A stretch of 64,000 nt of DNA from JBMORL01 sp049322335 (GTDB lineage: Bacteria > Bacteroidota > Bacteroidia > Flavobacteriales_D > UBA2798), in contig JBMORL010000100.1 in NCBI GenBank assembly GCA_049322335.1, positions 1 to 64,000 on the forward strand. The letters are read 5' to 3'. The notes beneath the pieces are model-generated. The model saw only the letters and a program-made list of their open reading frames with translations. It made no database searches and was not told where the DNA came from. This document shows positions 31,721 through 40,801 of this stretch, in pieces (the first letter of the stretch is position 1; each line of letters starts with the position of its first letter). The translations under genes were made by a program, and so were the position numbers.

Positions 31721-33032
31721 ATTCATCTTTCCATTTCAACCGATCAGCAGCCGGGAACTGCCAGGGCGCCCCGTTGTTTTCTATATTGGTAAACATCAAC
31801 GCCAGTTCCTGCGGTGCTTTCGATTCTTCCATTACGAGGTATCTTCTCAGGTCAACGATAATCGAAAGCGGATCGATATTCACCGGGCATTCCTGTGTAC
31901 AGGCATTACAGGAAGTGCAGGCCCATAATTCTTCGGGTAAAATATAATCTCCCAACAGTGATTTATTGTCATTAAAATCTTTTCCGTTCTTTTTTCTTCC
32001 TTCCACCACCTCTTCTATACGATCGCGCGTATCCATCATTATCTTTCGGGGAGAAAGCAGTTTTCCGGTTTGATTGGCGGGACATGAAGAGGAACACCTT
32101 CCGCATTCGGTACACGAATACGCATCCATCAACTGCTTCCATGTTAAATCAGTCACGTCTTTTGCGCCAAAACGTTTGGGAGCTGCATCAGCCGGAGGAG
32201 CTGCATACGGATTGGCATTGGGGTCGAGCATGAGCTTCACTTCGCTGGTAACACTTTCGAGGTTGGTAAATTTTCCTTTGCGGTTAAGGTTAGAGAAAAA
32301 CACATTGGGAAATGCCAGAATGATATGAAAATGTTTGGAATAAGGAAGATAATTGAGAAAAGCCAGTATCCCCACAATATGAAACCACCAGCATAATCTT
32401 TCGATGAGCACCAATGCGCCTTCATTTATTCCCGACAATAACGGTGCAACGATGGTTGAACTAACGGGGAAGGAACCTGCGCTGATATAGTGATCCGCTT
32501 TCCCCTGGAGCAAATGGTCTGCTGCATTCATGGTAAGAAAAGCGGTCATCAGTAAAATTTCGGTGATAAGAATAAGATTCGCGTCCGATTTGGGCCATTT
32601 GGTCATTTCCCGGTAGTGAAACCGTTTTACTTTTATAATATTTCTCCTGATAAGAAAAACTGCACAGGCAATCCACGTTAGAATGGCGAGGATTTCGAAT
32701 GCACCGATCAAAAAATCATAAAATCCTCCGGCAAAGGCGAAAGAACGATGAGCTCCGGTAACTCCATCCACCACTATTTCCAGCACTTCGATATTGATAA
32801 TAAGAAAACCGGCATACACGAAGAAGTGAAGTACGCCCACCAGCGGCCTGGTCATCATTTTAGATTGTCCAAATGCCACACGCAGCATCGTTTTCCACCT
32901 TTCGGAAGAATGATCCGATCTGTCAATCGGTTGCCCGAGGCGAATCCCGGAAATGATATCACGTACTTTTAAGGAAAATAAAACGACTGCCGAGATAAAA
33001 AACGCGATGAATACTACGTTTTCTGCGCCCAT
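31719..33032 (-). CDS. membrane Fe-S oxidoreductase (HdrC/DsrK-like with b-type membrane domain)
   Basis: A 437-residue protein with about six transmembrane helices in the first 260 residues, like the NarI/HdrE cytochrome b domain. A ferredoxin-like domain follows with two [4Fe-4S] motifs, 'CTECGRCSSSCP' near 308 and 'CTSCNACTQECP' near 375. It probably carries electrons between membrane quinol and the soluble CCG-domain subunit at 29530. The gene lies 1 base after the mce/mlaD gene, suggesting one transcript from the amidase gene onward. Confidence 0.9.
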   Translation of the reverse strand: MGAENVVFIAFFISAVVLFSLKVRDIISGIRLGQPIDRSDHSSERWKTMLRVAFGQSKMMTRPLVGVLHFFVYAGFLIINIEVLEIVVDGVTGAHRSFAFAGGFYDFLIGAFEILAILTWIACAVFLIRRNIIKVKRFHYREMTKWPKSDANLILITEILLMTAFLTMNAADHLLQGKADHYISAGSFPVSSTIVAPLLSGINEGALVLIERLCWWFHIVGILAFLNYLPYSKHFHIILAFPNVFFSNLNRKGKFTNLESVTSEVKLMLDPNANPYAAPPADAAPKRFGAKDVTDLTWKQLMDAYSCTECGRCSSSCPANQTGKLLSPRKIMMDTRDRIEEVVEGRKKNGKDFNDNKSLLGDYILPEELWACTSCNACTQECPVNIDPLSIIVDLRRYLVMEESKAPQELALMFTNIENNGAPWQFPAADRLKWKDE

Positions 33033-33033
33033 A

Positions 33034-34074
33034 TTAATCTTTTAATAACTCTTTTAATTTCTTTTCTTCCTTAGCATCCAGCTTCAATCCCTTTTCCTTT
33101 CTTCCTATTACAGAAAAATGCAGGTAGCGGTTGGGATGTTCTTTCACATTTTCAATCAGCCTGACGAGTTGCTGATTGGTGGCATGCACTTCGTTATACA
33201 AACTATCTGTCATTACCAGTTTTCCAAACGAACCTTCTCCGTTATTGATCTTTTCCATTATGTTTGAAAATTTTTCGAGATTTTCTTTTACTTTATTGAT
33301 AGTGGCTGTAATATCAGCACCGGCAATAGAATCGGAGATAGCGGCCATATTATCTATCGTTTTATCAATAGACGAATTATTTTTCTGGATATTGGCAGCC
33401 ACGTTATCGATTTTACTCAGGATAGAAGAAACTTTTCCCCGTTCAGTTTCCACCATCTCATCAATTTTAGCGGTAATGCTCTGCAGGTTATTGAGTGATT
33501 TTTTAATGGTCTGAATACTTAATGCAAGATCTTCCTTATTATCTCCCAAAACCGAAGAAACCACTGTTACCATTGTATCAAGTGATGCGAGTAACTCTTC
33601 TGCTTTCTTTTTTATAGGCGCAATCTGGGCATCTACTTTTTCGGTAAGCGATTGCTGGCCTTCACCAAAAAGTGTATCTCCTTTTTCGATATCCGGCCCC
33701 GGCATGGGAACTATTTCCATAGCACGGTTTAAGAAATCGGAACTGATAAGTCGCGCGATGCTGTTTTTTGAGAACTGAAAGTCATCATTATCGATTACAA
33801 ACGTCACAAAATGTTTATACACCAACGCTGGTTTTCCGGTAGAATCTTTCACTTCTACCTCAATCAGGTTCATTTCTGTTATCTGTCCAACTTTTAATCC
33901 ATTATACAAAACAGGGCTTGCGGGAGTAATTCCATCCACACGGTCGTATATGGCGTGATATTCTCGCTGATTCATAAACAGGTCAATCCCTTTCAGGTAA
34001 TTAATACCATAGATGAGAAAGGCTATCGAAACGATAACCACCAACCCGACTCTAATTTCTTTTGATCCTTTCAA
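33034..34074 (-). CDS. MlaD/MCE-domain lipid transport protein
   Basis: A 346-residue inner-membrane-anchored periplasmic protein. One N-terminal helix ('VGLVVIVSIAFLIYGINYL', about 8-26) precedes a single MCE domain (about 38-115, 'VDGITPASPVLYNGLKVGQI'). A long coiled region then extends to the C-terminus. MCE proteins form hexameric rings that move phospholipids between membranes. No permease or ATPase (MlaE/MlaF) is adjacent in this window. It is 18 bases downstream of the amidase gene. Confidence 0.88.
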   Translation of the reverse strand: MKGSKEIRVGLVVIVSIAFLIYGINYLKGIDLFMNQREYHAIYDRVDGITPASPVLYNGLKVGQITEMNLIEVEVKDSTGKPALVYKHFVTFVIDNDDFQFSKNSIARLISSDFLNRAMEIVPMPGPDIEKGDTLFGEGQQSLTEKVDAQIAPIKKKAEELLASLDTMVTVVSSVLGDNKEDLALSIQTIKKSLNNLQSITAKIDEMVETERGKVSSILSKIDNVAANIQKNNSSIDKTIDNMAAISDSIAGADITATINKVKENLEKFSNIMEKINNGEGSFGKLVMTDSLYNEVHATNQQLVRLIENVKEHPNRYLHFSVIGRKEKGLKLDAKEEKKLKELLKD

Positions 34075-34092
34075 TGAAATCTGTATTCCGCT

Positions 34093-35244
34093 TTAGTCGA
34101 TTCGTTTCCCGTTTTGGAATTTAATGATAAAGGCGTTTTTATATCCTTTATCCCGGGCTTCCGACATCAGCTTTTTTGCTTCGTCAAAATTATTACTTTT
34201 TCCGTAAGTGTACTTATAAATATTATTATGCTGGTAAACTTCAACAGCAGTAAGGCCTTTAAAATTTTCAGCAGTTATTTCCAGCGGGTCGGATGAAGTG
34301 GCAATCTGCACTTTATACACTATTTTTCCGTCATCGGCTATTGCGGGTTCCTCTTTTTTCAACACTGTATCTTTCACCACCGGGTTTTCGTCTGTATTGA
34401 TTTTTACTCCGTTTTTGGTATCAATTTCATTTTTGTAATCAACAAAGGCTTTAAAAATAGACGCAGCAATATCTTCCTGGCTTTGTTTGTCATTTAACGT
34501 TTTTTCTTCTTCGGTGTTGGTAAGAAACCCCGTTTCTATCAGCACACTGGGCATATTTACCTGGTGAAGCACAAGAAACCCGGCCTGTTTCACTCCCCGG
34601 TCGGTGATTTTCGGGGTATTTACCATATATGCCTGAATTTTTTCGGCAAAGCTCATGCTTTGTTTCATGTAAATAGACTGGGTGTAATTTAAGATAATCC
34701 ATGTGTCGGGGTCTTTGGGGTCAAATCCTTTGTATCGTGATTTATAATCGTCTTCCATCATAATAACATCGTTCTCACGTTGTGCCACTTTAAGCTGTGA
34801 TTCGGAGCGGTGTAATCCCAAAACGTAAGTTTCTGTTCCTTTGGCATGCTCAGGCCCCGAATTGGCGTGAATACAAATAAACAAGTCGGCTTTTGCACGA
34901 TTGGCAATATGGGCGCGTTCGGCCAGGTCTACAAACTTATCTTCGGTGCGGGTATAAATGATCTTAATTTTGTCTCCGTATTTTTCCTTTACCATTTCGC
35001 CAAACTTCAGCGAAATAGCCAGTGCCACATCGGCCTCATGGGTTTTGGCAGGCCCTATACAGCCGGGGTCTTTTCCTCCATGGCCGGGGTCAATTACGAT
35101 AGTTCGTATCCCCAGTGAATCATTTCCCGCCTTTAAAGGCTGTGAAAAAAAGTTAAAGCAAAGAAAAAAGGCAAGAAAAGCCGTGCAAAACCGTTGTGTT
35201 AACTGTGATGCGGAAACTATACGATTGATGTTCAGCGTTTTCAT
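34093..35244 (-). CDS. N-acetylmuramoyl-L-alanine amidase (AmiC-type) with SPOR-like C-terminus
   Basis: A 383-residue exported enzyme that cleaves the amide between MurNAc and the stem peptide. The signal segment lies at 18-39. The Amidase_3 domain (about 46-270) has zinc ligands in 'VIDPGHGGKDPG', Glu69 in HEAD, 'ICIHANSG' and the catalytic 'LIETGFLTN'. Residues about 305-383 resemble a SPOR domain ('YKVQIATSSDPLE', 'YKYTYGKSNNFDEAKKLM'), which binds denuded glycan at division sites. It heads the amidase-mlaD-Fe-S gene run on the minus strand, divergent from lptD. Confidence 0.92.
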   Translation of the reverse strand: MKTLNINRIVSASQLTQRFCTAFLAFFLCFNFFSQPLKAGNDSLGIRTIVIDPGHGGKDPGCIGPAKTHEADVALAISLKFGEMVKEKYGDKIKIIYTRTEDKFVDLAERAHIANRAKADLFICIHANSGPEHAKGTETYVLGLHRSESQLKVAQRENDVIMMEDDYKSRYKGFDPKDPDTWIILNYTQSIYMKQSMSFAEKIQAYMVNTPKITDRGVKQAGFLVLHQVNMPSVLIETGFLTNTEEEKTLNDKQSQEDIAASIFKAFVDYKNEIDTKNGVKINTDENPVVKDTVLKKEEPAIADDGKIVYKVQIATSSDPLEITAENFKGLTAVEVYQHNNIYKYTYGKSNNFDEAKKLMSEARDKGYKNAFIIKFQNGKRID

Positions 35245-35260
35245 AAACAGGTTAATTAAT

Positions 35261-35268
35261 TAGCTTTG
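35261..35268 (+). promoter_or_regulatory. -7 promoter element of lptD
   Basis: TAGCTTTG is a perfect TAnnTTTG. Transcription would begin near 35275, 42 bases before the GTG start chosen at 35317; this also argues against the longer frame starting inside the box at 35266. Confidence 0.5.
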
Positions 35269-35316
35269 TGCCAGTTAAAACACCAGGTTTACAAAATTAG
35301 TACCAACCCCTTGCAG

Positions 35317-37851
35317 GTGCCCCGGCTATTCATACTATTTATCCTCGTTGGCGTGTTGATAAACGTACAGGCGGCCACAATGGTTACAAGCCCGTTAGCC
35401 CGTAAATACACGCTTCCCGACACTTTAAAAACCGATACTTTAAAAAAAGACAATCCGCTTAAATCAGAGTTATTTTATAAGGCCAAAGATTCCATTCGTT
35501 TTGAACTGGAAAACCAGGTAGTGTTTTTGTTTGGCAGTGCCGAAGTGAATTATGATGGCACAAAACTAACAGCGGGATATATCGAATACAATTTCAGGGA
35601 AGGAACTGTTTTTGCCACTTCATTAAAAGACAGTGCCGGCCAGCCGGTGGGCAAACCCGAATTTGATGATGGTCAACAAACTTTAACCGCTTCTGAAATT
35701 CGCTACAACTTTGATACAAAAAAAGGATTGATAAAAGAAGTGCGTACCCAGCAGGGCGAAGGTTATATACATATGGACATTTCCAAGCGACAGCCCAGTG
35801 AAGAAGTGCATCTTGCCGGGGGAAAATATACCACCTGTAATCTCGACCATCCGCATTATTATTTCAAACTGAGAAAAGCTATTGTGATACCTGATGATAA
35901 AATCGTTTCAGGGCCGGTAAACCTGGTGATTGCCGATATGCCTACTCCGTTAGCCCTTCCTTTTGGCTTTTTTCCGAATAAAAAACGAGAGTCGAAAGGC
36001 ATCATTATTCCCCAATACGGAGAATCGCAGCAAATGGGATTTTACCTGCTGAATGGCGGTTATTATTTTCCTGTTGGAAAAAAACTGGATATGCAGTTGC
36101 TGGGCGATATCTATTCGCGGGGAAGCTGGGCTTTAAAAAATATAACGCGGTATATCAATCGTTATCATTACAGCGGATACCTGAATCTTTCGTTCAACGA
36201 AATGCGGAGAAGCGATCCTGAATTTCCCGATTTTTCTGTGACCCGGTCGTTTTTTGTGAGATGGGATCATAAACAAGACATCAAAGCGCATCCTTACCGC
36301 AGGTTCAGCGCCAACGTAAATGCCGGAAGCACCAATAACTTCCAGAATAATTTCAATACCTATTCACAGGATTATCTTTCCAACGTATTCCAGTCGAACA
36401 TCAGTTTCTCGTATATGTTTCCCAATAAGCCGTTTAATTTATCGGTGAACCTGAAACATAACCAAAGCACGCAAACCAAACTGGTGAACTTAACTCTTCC
36501 CGAACTGGCATTTAACGTTACGCGCTTTTATCCTTTCGGAAAATGGAAAACAAAAACCAACGCCATTGCCAAAGCCATCGGAAACATCGGGGTTTCCTAT
36601 AATACGAATGCAAAATACGATATCAGTGTGCCCGATTCGCTCATTCAACTGGATAACCTGGATACGCTAACCCGTTTTTCCCGTTCAGGAATAAAACACA
36701 ACGCCTCCACCACTACTTCCTTCAAATTATTCAACCAGAAATTCACCTTCAATCCCGCGTTCAATTTTTCGGAACGATGGTACCTGCAAACATTAGGCAA
36801 ATACTGGGATAATGATCTTCAAAAAACCATTACCGACACACTCAACGGTTTTAAGCGTGCGCATGAATACAATCTCAGCGCCTCACTCACCACAAAGTTG
36901 TATGGAATGTACAGCTTTAAAGGAAAACGCAATACAAAACTGAGGCATGTGCTTACACCGGTAGTGAATTTTACCTATCGTCCTGATTTCGGTTCGCAGG
37001 TTTACGGATATTTTGATAACAATTCCACGGTAGATTCCTATTCTCCCTTCGATTTGGGAGTTTATGGAAAACCATCCGCCAATGAATCGGGACTGGTGTC
37101 GATGAGCCTGGTGAATAACCTGGAGATGAAAATGAAATCGAAAAAAGATACGGTAACCGGTTATAAAAAACTGGTGCTGATCGAAAACTTTACATTCAGT
37201 TCATCCTACGATCTGTTTAAAGATTCTCTTAACCTCAGCAATATTATTTTAAGCGGCCGCACCAAACTGCTGAAGAACCTGAGTTTGGTATATAATGGTG
37301 TGCTTGATCCCTATGTGTATGAAAACGGAAGTATAACTAACGCATTGGCCATTAGCGAAGGAAAAGGTCCCGGGAGAATTACTGTAAATGATTTCAACCT
37401 GCAGGGAAGCCTGAAAAGCAAAAAGAAAAAAGCCAGCGAAAAACCAGCCGGTGCCGATGAAGACGAACTGGAAGAAATAAACCGTAACAGCGAAAATTAT
37501 GTCGACTTTAACCTTCCCTGGTCGCTTACACTTAATTACAAGCTGCGCACAACGAGAAGTTTTGTAAATGATACCGACACCACTATCATCACACAGGCAC
37601 TGGGCACTGCGGGCGACTTTTTATTAACCCCGAAATGGAAAATCGGGTTTCTCGCCAATTATGATTTTACCCAGGGAGAATTCAGTTATGTTGAACTAAA
37701 TGTTTACCGCGATCTGCATTGCTGGGAAATGCGTTTTAACTGGATACCTTTTGGCAACCGGCAAAGCTATATGATACAGATCAACATTAAATCTTCCCTG
37801 CTGCAAGACCTGAAACTAATGCGCAGAAGAAGCTGGGTGGATACAATTTGA
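35317..37851 (+). CDS. lptD: LptD-like LPS-assembly outer-membrane protein
   Basis: An 844-residue protein counted from GTG 35317, which begins a clear signal peptide (VPRLFILFILVGVLINVQA). Residues about 60-200 form the LptA/OstA-like jellyroll ('FGSAEVNYDGTKLTAGYIEY'). The rest is the LptD barrel: 'PLALPFGFFPNKKRESKGIIIP' falls where the barrel begins, with many beta strands ending in 'LKLMRRRSWVDTI'. It inserts lipopolysaccharide into the outer leaflet with LptE. Bacteroidota versions are divergent from proteobacterial LptD but keep this plan. The annotated frame could extend to 35266, but that puts 17 residues before the signal peptide. Confidence 0.88.
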   Translation: MPRLFILFILVGVLINVQAATMVTSPLARKYTLPDTLKTDTLKKDNPLKSELFYKAKDSIRFELENQVVFLFGSAEVNYDGTKLTAGYIEYNFREGTVFATSLKDSAGQPVGKPEFDDGQQTLTASEIRYNFDTKKGLIKEVRTQQGEGYIHMDISKRQPSEEVHLAGGKYTTCNLDHPHYYFKLRKAIVIPDDKIVSGPVNLVIADMPTPLALPFGFFPNKKRESKGIIIPQYGESQQMGFYLLNGGYYFPVGKKLDMQLLGDIYSRGSWALKNITRYINRYHYSGYLNLSFNEMRRSDPEFPDFSVTRSFFVRWDHKQDIKAHPYRRFSANVNAGSTNNFQNNFNTYSQDYLSNVFQSNISFSYMFPNKPFNLSVNLKHNQSTQTKLVNLTLPELAFNVTRFYPFGKWKTKTNAIAKAIGNIGVSYNTNAKYDISVPDSLIQLDNLDTLTRFSRSGIKHNASTTTSFKLFNQKFTFNPAFNFSERWYLQTLGKYWDNDLQKTITDTLNGFKRAHEYNLSASLTTKLYGMYSFKGKRNTKLRHVLTPVVNFTYRPDFGSQVYGYFDNNSTVDSYSPFDLGVYGKPSANESGLVSMSLVNNLEMKMKSKKDTVTGYKKLVLIENFTFSSSYDLFKDSLNLSNIILSGRTKLLKNLSLVYNGVLDPYVYENGSITNALAISEGKGPGRITVNDFNLQGSLKSKKKKASEKPAGADEDELEEINRNSENYVDFNLPWSLTLNYKLRTTRSFVNDTDTTIITQALGTAGDFLLTPKWKIGFLANYDFTQGEFSYVELNVYRDLHCWEMRFNWIPFGNRQSYMIQINIKSSLLQDLKLMRRRSWVDTI

Positions 37852-37905
37852 GTCAGTGGGTCATTGGTCATTGATCATTCGTCACTTTTCACTTTTCACT
37901 TTCAT
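37851..37905. repeat. word-like repeat (TCATTGGTCATT / CACTTTTCACTTTTCAC)
   Basis: The repeat begins at the last base of the lptD stop codon. TCATTGGTCATTGATCATTC is followed by CACTTTTCACTTTTCACTTT. Its right part encodes, on the minus strand, the last five codons and the TGA stop of msrB. Confidence 0.65.
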
Positions 37906-38329
37906 CCACCGGTGGTTTTTCGCTGGCGGGCTCACTCTTTTCAAACTTTATCGACAGCGAATTCACGCAATACCGCAATCCCGATTCTGTTGGGCCGTCA
38001 TTGAAAATATGTCCGAGGTGGCCTCCGCAGGAAGCGCAAACAATTTCGGTGCGGATCATTCCGTAACTGGTATCTTTTATTTTTTTGATTTTTTCACCGG
38101 CTCCAATCTCTCCGTCAAAACCTGGCCATCCGCAATGCGAATTGAATTTGGAAGAAGAATCAAACAATTCTTCCCCGCATCCCCGGCAGTGATATTTGCC
38201 ACTTTCAAAATGCAGGTTATATTCCCCCGAAAAAGGCCGCTCTGTACCTTTTTGCCTTAGCACATGGTACGCTTCGGGGCCCAGTTCTGCGAGCCATTCT
38301 TTTTCTGTTTTTTCTACTTTTTTACCCAT
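37889..38329 (-). CDS. msrB: peptide-methionine (R)-S-oxide reductase
   Basis: A 146-residue cytoplasmic enzyme that repairs R-methionine sulfoxide in proteins. Two CxxC zinc sites are seen ('YHCRGCGEEL' near 51 and 'IVCASCGGHLGH' near 98). The catalytic cysteine lies in 'GLRYCVNSLSI' near 121. The C-terminal DESEK and stop codon come from a word-like repeat, so the tail differs from what homologues should have; the catalytic core is intact. Confidence 0.95.
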   Translation of the reverse strand: MGKKVEKTEKEWLAELGPEAYHVLRQKGTERPFSGEYNLHFESGKYHCRGCGEELFDSSSKFNSHCGWPGFDGEIGAGEKIKKIKDTSYGMIRTEIVCASCGGHLGHIFNDGPTESGLRYCVNSLSIKFEKSEPASEKPPVDESEK

Positions 38330-38403
38330 TTAATCAACAGGATTAGCCATTAAATAAAAACCTGAACCGTTCAAGCTGCTTTTCGTACATTAACTGCAAT
38401 GCT

Positions 38404-38411
38404 TACTTTTG
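38404..38411 (+). promoter_or_regulatory. -7 promoter element inside the nominal N-terminus
   Basis: TACTTTTG is a perfect TAnnTTTG lying 3 bases after the ATG at 38399-38401 and 5 bases before the in-frame GTG at 38417. This favours GTG as the true start. Confidence 0.5.
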
Positions 38412-38416
38412 CGCAA

Positions 38417-39394
38417 GTGGAAACGAAAGATAGGAAAAACAAGCGATTCAGGCATGAGTTGGTAACGTTTTACACCCTTTTGCTGGTGCTGATCGTGCTA
38501 TTGATCGCTTTTCCCCTTTTTATCATTATCTACAATCATATTCCCCCTATCTACCTTCCTTTTACCGATGACGTAAGAATAGACCATATCCTTACATTCC
38601 TGGTTGTTTTTGCGGTACTTTATTTCATAGCCCGTAAAATCAGGCATTTTCTTTACCTCGGATTCGGCACTTTTATATTCACATTGGTCATTTTAAATTA
38701 TACCGGCCGCTACTCTTTTCAGCAGCTTTATCACGACTATTCATCTTTCGTCTACAGTCTCAACAAAACAGCTATCCGGTTCGAGTTTATTGACGATCCC
38801 AATGAAAAGCTCACCAGTTTTCCTCATGAAGCTGAATTTCGCGAAGCTATTGATTATACCCATGAAATTGTGCGTAATTATGCTGCTGAAATTGCTGTTG
38901 CCCATTTTGAGGAATACAGCAATGTGAATAACATGCGGCTTATCCAGTTTTTTTCCATTTTTAAAGAAATAAGGAAAAAATGGAGATATGTATACGACCC
39001 CATCGACCAGGATTATTTTTCAAAAGCCAGCGAAACCGTTAACCAGTTACGGTCAGACGGAAAATTTAAAGGTGATTGTGATGATTACTGCATACTGATG
39101 TCATCCTGCATAAAAGCCGTGGGGGGAAGAGTAAAAATTGTGAAAACTATGGTAGAAACACCCCAGGGCCAGATCGGGCATGTATATCCCGAAGTGCTGG
39201 TAGGAAATGTTAAAGACCTTGAAAACATCACTTATCTTATCAAACAGGTGCTCTTTGTGCAGGAAAACAACGATAAATCCATCTATTATCACCTCGATAA
39301 CGATAATCTTGTCTGGCTGAATTTCGATTACAACGACTATTATCCCGGGGGGAAATATCAAAGTAAACTGCGTAAAGCCGAGATGGAAGTATAA
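38417..39394 (+). CDS. transglutaminase-like membrane protein
   Basis: A 325-residue protein (GTG start at 38417; 331 residues if the ATG at 38399 is used). Two or three transmembrane helices occur in the first 105 residues. The remainder contains a transglutaminase/protease-like core with the catalytic cysteine in 'FKGDCDDYCILMSSCIKAVG' (the GDCDD motif of bacterial transglutaminase-like proteins) and histidine in 'GQIGHVYPEV'. An aspartate from 'WLNFDYNDYYPGG' could complete the triad. Substrate and topology are unknown; a cysteine hydrolase or cross-linker is possible. Confidence 0.78.
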   Translation: METKDRKNKRFRHELVTFYTLLLVLIVLLIAFPLFIIIYNHIPPIYLPFTDDVRIDHILTFLVVFAVLYFIARKIRHFLYLGFGTFIFTLVILNYTGRYSFQQLYHDYSSFVYSLNKTAIRFEFIDDPNEKLTSFPHEAEFREAIDYTHEIVRNYAAEIAVAHFEEYSNVNNMRLIQFFSIFKEIRKKWRYVYDPIDQDYFSKASETVNQLRSDGKFKGDCDDYCILMSSCIKAVGGRVKIVKTMVETPQGQIGHVYPEVLVGNVKDLENITYLIKQVLFVQENNDKSIYYHLDNDNLVWLNFDYNDYYPGGKYQSKLRKAEMEV

Positions 39395-39468
39395 AATACC
39401 CGTAATTTTCATTTTTTTCAGTTCTTTGGTTGCCGGATATTTTATTATTTTGTGCCAAATAGCCGAAT

Positions 39469-39855
39469 ATGAAAAACACCGGTACCATCATTACCCTGCT
39501 TTTTGCTGCCGTAGTGATTCTGTCCATAGCCTGCCAAAAGGAAAAAGCCAATCCGCAGATAGAATGTCCCCGTGAATACAAATTCTCTGCGGATGTACTG
39601 CCGATTCTTACCACCAAGTGCCGTTTCCCCGGTTGCCATGGTGATGCTTCCAACAGCGGATTTACCATGAACACATATGCAGAATTCAAGTGGGCGGTAG
39701 AAAACAAAGGTGTTCTGGCGGCTATCAAACACGAGGGCCCGGTAAAAATGCCAAGGCTTTATTACAATCAACCGGCTCCCGATTCACTGAAACTGCATGA
39801 TACACTTATACAAGCTATAGATTGCTGGGTGAGGCAAGGAATGCTTGATAATTAA
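39469..39855 (+). CDS. cytochrome c-like lipoprotein with CX4CH motif
   Basis: A 128-residue lipoprotein (lipobox SIAC, Cys22). The mature part is a small cytochrome c-like domain: 'LPILTTKCRFPGCHGD' holds C-x4-C-H instead of C-x2-C-H, and a methionine in 'VKMPRL' could be the sixth ligand. Similar CX4CH lipoproteins occur beside DUF5777 barrels in Bacteroidota. The longer spacing may alter covalent haem attachment. A TTATTTTG/TTTG promoter-like pair lies upstream at 39425-39452. It starts the run cytochrome-DUF5777-TPR phosphatase. Confidence 0.75.
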   Translation: MKNTGTIITLLFAAVVILSIACQKEKANPQIECPREYKFSADVLPILTTKCRFPGCHGDASNSGFTMNTYAEFKWAVENKGVLAAIKHEGPVKMPRLYYNQPAPDSLKLHDTLIQAIDCWVRQGMLDN

Positions 39856-39884
39856 TAATAATACCGAAAAAAACAAGACTGAAT

Positions 39885-40796
39885 ATGAAATGGATTACAA
39901 CAACAATTTTCTCAGCTTTAGCTATGCTGACATTCGCAGGTGAGCCCGGGGAAAAGAAAAAACCGGCAGAAGAAGATGAAATGGTGGAAGCCAGCCCGGT
40001 GAAAACGTTTAATACTACGCGCACCGTTAATGCCCATTCGGTGGAGATGCTGGGTAAACGCGAACTGGATTTCCGTATCCTTCACCGTTTTGGCGATATG
40101 GCCACCTCGGGAGCCGGAAAAACACTTTTCGGAATTGATAATGCTGCTGATATCCGCATTTCGTTAGAATATGGCATCACCAAAAAACTTAATATCGGTA
40201 TCGGGCGATCAAAAGGTGCAGGCCCGCAAACACAGTTGTTTGACGGTTATGTTAAATACAATATCCTCCGACAAATGGACGATAACTCCGTTCCCCTGAG
40301 CCTGGCTATACTGGGAACCTCTTCTATTTCTACCATGACCGCCTCTACCGACTCCACCTCACCTGTTTCTTTTCATGACGGTGAATGGACACAACGTTTG
40401 TCTTACTGTTCGCAATTACTCATCTCACGCAAATTCGGTGAGGCGTTTTCATTACAGGTTATGCCCACTTATGTTCACAGGAATTTTGTTGCTTATGAGG
40501 ATAAAAACGGAATTTTTTCGGTGGGCGTGGCTGCCCGTTTGAAAGTGGGAAAAAGCATACACCTGCTGGCGGAATATTTTCACCTGTTCCCCTCCAACCG
40601 CGTTGTGAACGGAACCACGTACTATAACCCTATTGGCCTTGGTGTAGAGTTTGTAACATTCGGACATGTTTTTCATGTTACCATTACCAATTCTGCCGGA
40701 ATCGGTGAAACGCAATTCATTCCACATACTTTTTCCGATCTCTCACAGGGGCAATTCCGGTTAGGTTTTACCATTTCAAGGATTTTTAACCTGTAA
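39885..40796 (+). CDS. DUF5777-family outer-membrane barrel protein
   Basis: A 303-residue exported protein (signal peptide ending at TFA near 18). The family signature 'TVNAHSVEMLGKRELDFRI' lies near 49 and 'HRFGDM' follows; the rest is a series of amphipathic strands ending in 'RLGFTISRIFNL', the aromatic end needed for BAM recognition. Family function is not established; members often sit with cytochromes. It lies 29 bases after the cytochrome-like gene and 5 bases before the TPR phosphatase. Confidence 0.85.
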   Translation: MKWITTTIFSALAMLTFAGEPGEKKKPAEEDEMVEASPVKTFNTTRTVNAHSVEMLGKRELDFRILHRFGDMATSGAGKTLFGIDNAADIRISLEYGITKKLNIGIGRSKGAGPQTQLFDGYVKYNILRQMDDNSVPLSLAILGTSSISTMTASTDSTSPVSFHDGEWTQRLSYCSQLLISRKFGEAFSLQVMPTYVHRNFVAYEDKNGIFSVGVAARLKVGKSIHLLAEYFHLFPSNRVVNGTTYYNPIGLGVEFVTFGHVFHVTITNSAGIGETQFIPHTFSDLSQGQFRLGFTISRIFNL

Positions 40797-40801
40797 GCTG
40801 C

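Noticed and set aside
39240..39771. Long minus-strand ORFs opposite the cytochrome-like gene
   Set aside because: They oppose a lipoprotein gene with clear lipobox and haem motif; composition is that of antisense frames.
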